Source: Actinomycetota bacterium
Lineage (GTDB): Bacteria > Actinomycetota > Actinomycetes > S36-B12 > UBA5976
Direction of reading: 5' to 3'
Assembly (NCBI GenBank): GCA_009923375.1
Contig: RFTO01000003.1
Location: 1-25,516 of the forward strand
Length of the DNA: 25,516 nt
In this document: piece by piece, positions 21,675 through 25,516 of the stretch
How the letters are laid out: every line of letters starts with the position of its first letter
How positions within the stretch are numbered: the first letter of the stretch is position 1
Made by a program: the position numbers and the translations under genes
Notes under the pieces: model-generated
Database searches by the model: none
The model's input: only the letters and a program-made list of their open reading frames with translations
What the model was told of the DNA's origin: nothing

Positions 21675-23255
21675 TCAAAAGTTCCTTGTGATCACGCGAT
21701 GGAACTTGCCTTCGCGCTTATAGGTGATGGTGGATGGTGGCCTGCCTTCGTTCATCGCGTCGGCGATGGCTTCAAGGTCGTCATCTGGCGACAAGACGAT
21801 GCCAGAACGCTGCGCGAGTGTGAAGACCAATGATCTGTTGCGCTGGCCAAACTGGCCTTCGTGCTTGACCGGCAGATATTCGGTCACGCTGTCAGCAAAC
21901 CCGCCATAGTAAGTGATGGCCAGCATTTCATTGCCACTGGTTCGGCCAACGTGCTTTCGCCAACGCCAGTCAGTGACCACCATTTCCAGCGGCGCGATGC
22001 CCATGATGTCATCATGGTGAAGCTGAACGATCTTTTCCTTGGCTTCGAATTCGAATTCATGGCCGCAGACTGGGCAGGTCTTGGCGGCTGCCGCGACAAT
22101 TTCTTCGCAGGTCGGGCAGTCTTTCGTCGGCGCATCGCCTTTGCCGGGCTTGCCGGGTGGTTCGATGGCCGTGATCGGGCCGTGGCGCTTCACATTGCCA
22201 GCGAAATCGAGAACAAGGCAGTGGTCGGTGTGCGACTTCAGGCGCATTCCACGACCGGCCATTTGAAGATAAAGGCCGGGCGACATAGTGGGCCGCGCCA
22301 TGATGATGCAGTCGGTGTCTGGTGCATCGAAGCCAGTGGTCAGCACGTTCGCGTTCGTCAGCGCACGCAGCTTGCCAGCCTTAAAGGCGTCAATGATCCG
22401 GCTGCGATCTGACTTGGTGGTCTTGCCGGTCACGCACGCAGCCTGCACACCCTGCCGGTTCAATTCTTCGGCCATGTGTTCAGCGTGATCGACGCCAGTG
22501 CAGAAGAACAGCATCGACCGGCAATGCCCGGCCCTGCGCATGGTTTCGCTGACGATGGCTTCGGTCGTGGCCTGATTATCGACCGCAGCTTCAAGCGCAC
22601 CGGCAATGAATTCACCGCCACGCTTGGCGACCGCTGAAACGTCGATCTGTTCGTCAGTCAGCTTCGACCGCAGCGGTGCCAGATAGCCACCGAAGATCAA
22701 TTCTTCGATGGTCACTGGTTCGATCAGGGCATCGAACAGTGTGTCTTCGCCTTCATGGATCATGCCATGCCCAAGGCGATAGGGCGAAGCTGTCAGGCCG
22801 ATGATCCGCAGGGCTGGATTGATCGCCAGCAGGTCACGCAGAAAGGTGCGATATTGACCGGCATCGTGATGGGCAATCAGGTGGCATTCATCGACGATGA
22901 TGATGTCGATGTGGCCCATCTTTTCAGCGTGCCGCCAGATCGACTGAATGCTGGCAAAGGTAATCGGTTCATCGACCTGCTTCTTGCCGATGCCTGCTGA
23001 ATAAATGCCAAGCGGTGCATCGGGCCATAGGCCGACCATCTTTTCGGCATTCTGAAGGATCAGTTCCTTGACATGGGTCAGCATCACCACGCGGGTCGAT
23101 GGCCACTGCGTCAGTGCATCACGCACCAGCGCAGCGTTCACCAGCGACTTGCCAGCGCCGGTCGGCAGCACAAGGCAAGGATTGCCGACATCATTGTCGG
23201 TGAACCAGTCATAGATCGCATCAATCGACCGCTGCTGATATTCGCGAAGCTGCAC
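21675..23255 (-). CDS. SF2 DEAH-type helicase with zinc ribbon
   Basis: A 526-residue protein. Residues 3-7 (LREYQ) are the Q-like entry motif. Walker A is PTGAGKS (31-37), motif II DECH (122-125), motif III LTASP (154-158), motif V with TTGFDAP (306-312) and motif VI QMAGRGMR (331-338): a complete two-domain ATP-driven DNA/RNA translocase. C380-x2-C383 and C394-x2-C397 form a zinc ribbon, followed by an extra C-terminal domain (~410-526). Start GTG 23255 lies 2 bases after the nuclease stop, with GAAGG overlapping it. Similar phage helicases act in replication start or recombination (T4 UvsW-like tasks). Pairing with the nuclease suggests DNA end processing. Confidence 0.87.
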   Translation of the reverse strand: MQLREYQQRSIDAIYDWFTDNDVGNPCLVLPTGAGKSLVNAALVRDALTQWPSTRVVMLTHVKELILQNAEKMVGLWPDAPLGIYSAGIGKKQVDEPITFASIQSIWRHAEKMGHIDIIIVDECHLIAHHDAGQYRTFLRDLLAINPALRIIGLTASPYRLGHGMIHEGEDTLFDALIEPVTIEELIFGGYLAPLRSKLTDEQIDVSAVAKRGGEFIAGALEAAVDNQATTEAIVSETMRRAGHCRSMLFFCTGVDHAEHMAEELNRQGVQAACVTGKTTKSDRSRIIDAFKAGKLRALTNANVLTTGFDAPDTDCIIMARPTMSPGLYLQMAGRGMRLKSHTDHCLVLDFAGNVKRHGPITAIEPPGKPGKGDAPTKDCPTCEEIVAAAAKTCPVCGHEFEFEAKEKIVQLHHDDIMGIAPLEMVVTDWRWRKHVGRTSGNEMLAITYYGGFADSVTEYLPVKHEGQFGQRNRSLVFTLAQRSGIVLSPDDDLEAIADAMNEGRPPSTITYKREGKFHRVITRNF

Positions 23256-23257
23256 CT

Positions 23258-24289
23258 TCAGCCGACCACTTCTGCGCCGGGGAACACGCGGCGCACTTCG
23301 TCGATCATGGGATGGCCGGTGCAGGCCGATGGATTGGCAACAATTTCACGCGACTTGAAGCCTTCTGGCTTGCTGGTGTTCAGCACCGGCTTGCCGTCAA
23401 TGATCCATGTCGCGGTCAGGCCGTCTTCGCTGGGCTGCATCTGCCATGGCACCATGTCGGGATGAAGGATGTGATCGTCACAGCCTGCGATCTGGGCTTC
23501 GACATCAGGGATCGGTGCATCCCACCGGGCGCAGTGCCATGTTCCTTCTGGCTTGGCGGTGACATGGGCGCAGGTGCGGCAGTTCGTTTCTTTGGTGGGC
23601 TGCTTTTCGTGGCAGAAGCTATGCGCGGCACACCACTTGCACTGATACCATGTTGGATCACCGCTGATCGGTTCAGGGATGCGTTCGCTGGTCGTGATCC
23701 GGTGAGCCTTGGCGACCAGAGCCAGCGCGAAGTCTTTGTCCAGCCTGACACGTTCAACATGAAGCTGGTCGTCATCCTTGCAGACGGCAAAATAAAGGGC
23801 GCGGTCGATGTTCCGCTTCAGCATATAGACCTGCATCTGGGCATAGTGCATCGGCTTCGATGCCTGCACACCTTGCGCCACCAGTTCCTTGAACGACTTC
23901 AGGGCGTGGGTCTTAATTTCCAGAACGTGCATCTTGTTCGGGGCTTCAGGCACGCCGGTCACGATGCCGTCGAGCGATCCGCCGAAATGACCGTCGCTGA
24001 TCGTGAACTGGCGGCGGGTCTTCTGATCGTATTCATAGACGGTTAGGCCAGCAGCACGCAGATCAGACACGACCTGAAATTCTTCAAGCTGGCCGCGACG
24101 GAACAGCCGCAGCACGCGACCGGGAAACGGTTCGAACACTGCCCATCTGAACGACAGCCACAGCCAGCGGTCACAGTCGTGGCCAATCAGCGACCCGCCA
24201 AGGTGCGGTCGTGGCTGTTGCTTGACGGCTGCTAATGCGTCGAAAATCCGCTTCGGGATCGTGTCAGTCGGTGGCGGGATCGCGACCAT
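23258..24289 (-). CDS. Cas4/RecB-like PD-(D/E)XK nuclease with 4Fe-4S motif
   Basis: A 343-residue protein. ATG 24289 has AAAGGA 8 bases upstream; a TTG six bases earlier is less likely. Core motifs: SLDGIV with Asp107, LEIKTH with Glu124 and Lys126, and QMQVY (Gln151...Tyr155), the QxxxY of the RecB family. Cys39 plus C217-x2-C220-x5-C226 match the Cas4/AddB iron-sulfur cluster layout. After it lies a second Cys module (C237, C240, C253, C270) and a C-terminal domain of ~70 residues. It is likely a DNA exonuclease acting in phage recombination or end resection with the helicase and the DUF669 protein next to it. No Cas1/Cas2 or CRISPR array is present. Confidence 0.82.
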   Translation of the reverse strand: MVAIPPPTDTIPKRIFDALAAVKQQPRPHLGGSLIGHDCDRWLWLSFRWAVFEPFPGRVLRLFRRGQLEEFQVVSDLRAAGLTVYEYDQKTRRQFTISDGHFGGSLDGIVTGVPEAPNKMHVLEIKTHALKSFKELVAQGVQASKPMHYAQMQVYMLKRNIDRALYFAVCKDDDQLHVERVRLDKDFALALVAKAHRITTSERIPEPISGDPTWYQCKWCAAHSFCHEKQPTKETNCRTCAHVTAKPEGTWHCARWDAPIPDVEAQIAGCDDHILHPDMVPWQMQPSEDGLTATWIIDGKPVLNTSKPEGFKSREIVANPSACTGHPMIDEVRRVFPGAEVVG

Positions 24290-24291
24290 GT

Positions 24292-24504
24292 TCAATTTCC
24301 TTTGTCGATGATGGCTGCCCGCTTGATCTGGGCAACGATGTTTTTGGTGGCGTGGCCACCGTGACCTTCAGCAATGCGGCCTTTAGGGCAGATGCCGACG
24401 AAGCGGCCATTTAGGCGCAGCTTCAGGTGGCGACCGCCCACTTCAACAGACCAAGGCAGGCCAGTGGCCTTCATGGCCTTTTCGATGTCTGGGTGAATTC
24501 GCAT
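24292..24504 (-). CDS. Small protein with HicA-like pattern
   Basis: A 70-residue protein. ATG 24504 has AAAGGA 6 bases upstream, so the longer ORF start in the hairpin region is rejected. Sequence: HPDIEKAMKATGLPWSVEVG, GRHLKLRLNGRFVGICPKGR, GHGGHATKNIVAQIKRA. The helix, G-x-x-H-x-K-L strand, P and final N-x-x-A-Q-I-x-R helix follow the small dsRBD-like fold of HicA. Phages often carry such stand-alone versions in early operons, with no HicB antitoxin beside them, as here. The stop is 3 bases from the nuclease ATG. The RNA-binding role is inferred from the fold only. Confidence 0.6.
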   Translation of the reverse strand: MRIHPDIEKAMKATGLPWSVEVGGRHLKLRLNGRFVGICPKGRIAEGHGGHATKNIVAQIKRAAIIDKGN

Positions 24505-24529
24505 TCCACATCCTTTGCGAATAGGTGCA

Positions 24530-24555
24530 GCGACCGGGCCATCCAACCCGGTCGC
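24530..24555 (-). terminator. Perfect 9-bp hairpin between DNA-binding and HicA-like genes
   Basis: GCGACCGGG (24530-24538) and CCCGGTCGC (24547-24555) with an 8-base loop, in the 65-base gap. No T-run follows on the minus strand. It probably lowers read-through, or marks an mRNA processing point, so the DNA-binding protein is made in larger amounts than the enzymes behind it. Confidence 0.55.
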
Positions 24556-24569
24556 CACTGGTGGTCAGA

Positions 24570-25061
24570 TCAACGCTTGGCCCATGGTGGTGCTGCACCA
24601 GCCGCTGCGGCTGGCTTGGGGGCGCTGCTGGCCTGCGTCAAAGGCATTGGCGGCGCACTGCCGTTGACTGCCTTAAACGCCTTCACTTCGTTCGACTTGC
24701 CATATTGAGGATCATCCTTGACCGACAGCTTGATCGTCATGCTGCCGCCGATCAGTTGATCGGTGTCGTTCAAGGTCGGCACACCGATGGCCCGCAGGAT
24801 GTCACCAAGCTGCTGCCGACCAATTTCTTCAGCCTTCTGGCTGGAATTGCGCACGTTGATGTTCGAAAACACAACGCGACCGGCATGGCTGGGGCCAGTG
24901 ATCGACAGTTGCAGTTTGATGTATTGGCCATTGCCAGCCTTGGTGCTGCACAGTTCTGCGGTGCGAATACTGCTGGTATATTCGCCAGCAGGCAGAACGT
25001 CGAAGCTGTTGTCGCCGACAGGAAGGTCGGCTGCGCTGATTGTTTCGCCAAGAAATGCCAT
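24570..25061 (-). CDS. DUF669-family single-strand DNA-binding-like protein
   Basis: A 163-residue protein. It has the N-terminal DVLPAGEYTSSIRTAELCST, then GNGQYIKLQLSITGPSHAGR (the K-x-x-x-Q-Y-I-x-L-x-x-x-I...G-R motif), VVFSNINVRNSSQKAEEIGR (the NxxxxSxxAxxIG motif) and DILRAIGVPTLNDTDQLIGG. All are typical of phage DUF669 proteins, usually next to recombinase or nuclease genes and thought to bind single-stranded DNA. The C-terminal ~30 residues are Ala/Pro-rich and end PPWAKR. AAGGAAC 8 bases before the ATG suggests strong expression. Confidence 0.8.
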   Translation of the reverse strand: MAFLGETISAADLPVGDNSFDVLPAGEYTSSIRTAELCSTKAGNGQYIKLQLSITGPSHAGRVVFSNINVRNSSQKAEEIGRQQLGDILRAIGVPTLNDTDQLIGGSMTIKLSVKDDPQYGKSNEVKAFKAVNGSAPPMPLTQASSAPKPAAAAGAAPPWAKR

Positions 25062-25073
25062 GTTTTTGTTCCT

Positions 25074-25475
25074 TTAATGGATAAGAAGTTCAATGGACAC
25101 CGACGACCGGCTGGCCGTGGTGGTGATCGCACCGGCCAGCGCCGATGTGATCGAAGGTGCTGCGTCTTTCCAAGCTGTCAAAGCCAGTTCCGGCTTCCAC
25201 CGGAACAAGCCCTGAAGCACTTCATTGCCGATGCCCGCATCAAGGGCCAGCGATTGCAGTTTGTCGCTGTCAACCTTGCGGGTGAAGCGGTTCGTGACCT
25301 TGATGATGAAGCCTTCACGCTTCACCGTCTTGGTGCCTTCTTCGGTCGCCTTGATGCGCAGGAAGGCGATCAGTTCGTCTTCGATCTTGCGGCGATCCGC
25401 GACGATCTTGGCTTCGGCATCTTTGACCTTGATCCAAGCAGCCGACAGTTCGGCGATGTCATTGCCCGGCATCAT
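25074..25475 (-). CDS. Early-region protein, unknown but phage-typical
   Basis: A 133-residue protein. The N-terminal ~45 residues are a helical hairpin (DIAELSAAWIKVKDAEAKIV, ADRRKIEDELIAFL), followed by a strand region (TKTVKREGFIIKVTNRFTRK), a helix and the phrase LFRWKPELALTAWKDAAPSI, then AITTTASRSSVSIELL. Proteins of this plan are frequent just before DUF669, recombinase or ATPase genes in phages; the role is not known. Two ATGs (25475, 25472) are possible. The first overlaps the stop of a gene that runs off the window. Confidence 0.62.
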   Translation of the reverse strand: MMPGNDIAELSAAWIKVKDAEAKIVADRRKIEDELIAFLRIKATEEGTKTVKREGFIIKVTNRFTRKVDSDKLQSLALDAGIGNEVLQGLFRWKPELALTAWKDAAPSITSALAGAITTTASRSSVSIELLIH

Positions 25476-25497
25476 ACGTCACCGCCCATCTTTTCGA
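25472..25497 (-). CDS. 3' tip of an upstream early gene (partial)
   Basis: Only eight codons remain (ending EKMGGDV, TGA 25474-25472) before the adapter. The ATGA overlap with the next gene is the arrangement used throughout this operon, which is the main reason to think it is real. Nothing can be said of the protein. Confidence 0.3.
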
Positions 25498-25516
25498 CTG
25501 TCTCTTATACACATCT
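25498..25516. other. Tn5/Nextera mosaic-end adapter (artefact)
   Basis: The last 19 bases, CTGTCTCTTATACACATCT, are exactly the reverse complement of the Tn5 mosaic end used in Nextera libraries. They are untrimmed adapter and not phage sequence. True sequence ends at about 25497. Confidence 0.97.

Noticed and set aside
23312..24046. 244-codon plus-strand frame opposite the nuclease gene
   Set aside because: The nuclease on the other strand has all catalytic motifs; the antisense product has no recognisable features.
23258..24289. cas4 of a CRISPR-Cas adaptation module
   Set aside because: Motifs match the Cas4/RecB group, but there is no cas1, cas2 or array; phage recombination nucleases share the same fold.
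1..25497. tRNA genes, integrase, repressor or attachment site
   Set aside because: I saw no cloverleaf with a T-loop motif, no recombinase and no repressor gene; such elements may lie outside the window.

Overview
The window is part of a double-stranded DNA tailed phage (or prophage) with a long non-contractile tail. Evidence is the gene order MuF-type head protein, scaffold, major capsid, head-tail connectors, tail terminator, tail tube, frameshifted tail chaperone, a 1757-residue tape measure, tip and fibre proteins, then lysis genes. No sheath, baseplate wedge, integrase, repressor, terminase or portal is seen. Terminase and portal would be expected just left of the window. The protein types resemble phages of Alphaproteobacteria, perhaps sphingomonads. 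A by-eye absence of the CcrM/HinfI motif GANTC fits that host group, but the host is an inference.

Layout, plus strand 2-20275: a 5'-truncated MuF-like head protein with a C-terminal HExxH metallopeptidase domain, a small gene, scaffold (1404), major capsid (2041) with a UUCG hairpin behind it, connector and tail-completion genes (3083-5506) mostly joined by 1-4 nt overlaps, and the tail tube (5524). These are followed by a structured spacer, tail chaperone G and the G-T fusion (6091-6913), which needs a +1 shift at a UUU-CGC-UGA site, and the tape measure (6988). Next are a lectin-like virion protein (12258), a repeat-built tail fibre (13838) and four small or unknown genes (15757-17668). 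The lysis cassette is 17683-18955: a TM/coiled-coil protein, a Cys/His endolysin, a putative holin, an i-spanin and an embedded o-spanin. A metallophosphoesterase split into two overlapping frames (18956-20109) and a small basic protein (20123) end the rightward block.

Minus strand 25497-20301, converging on a perfect 11-bp stem hairpin at 20285-20314, is the DNA-metabolism (probably early) block. In order of transcription it holds an unrecognised protein, a DUF669-type DNA-binding protein, a HicA-like small protein, a Cas4/RecB-like PD-(D/E)XK nuclease with an apparent 4Fe-4S motif, an SF2 DEAH-type helicase and a Cys4 protein. A promoter with two palindromes follows, then an unknown gene and a chain of four tightly overlapping small genes, three of them too short for routine gene calling.

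The last 19 bases are the Tn5/Nextera mosaic-end adapter and not phage DNA, so the right edge is a sequencing artefact. The most interesting points are the candidate +1 frameshift, the split phosphoesterase, avoidance of GANTC and of GAG/CTC, the palindrome-filled promoter, and a Cys4 module shared by the nuclease and a neighbouring stand-alone protein.
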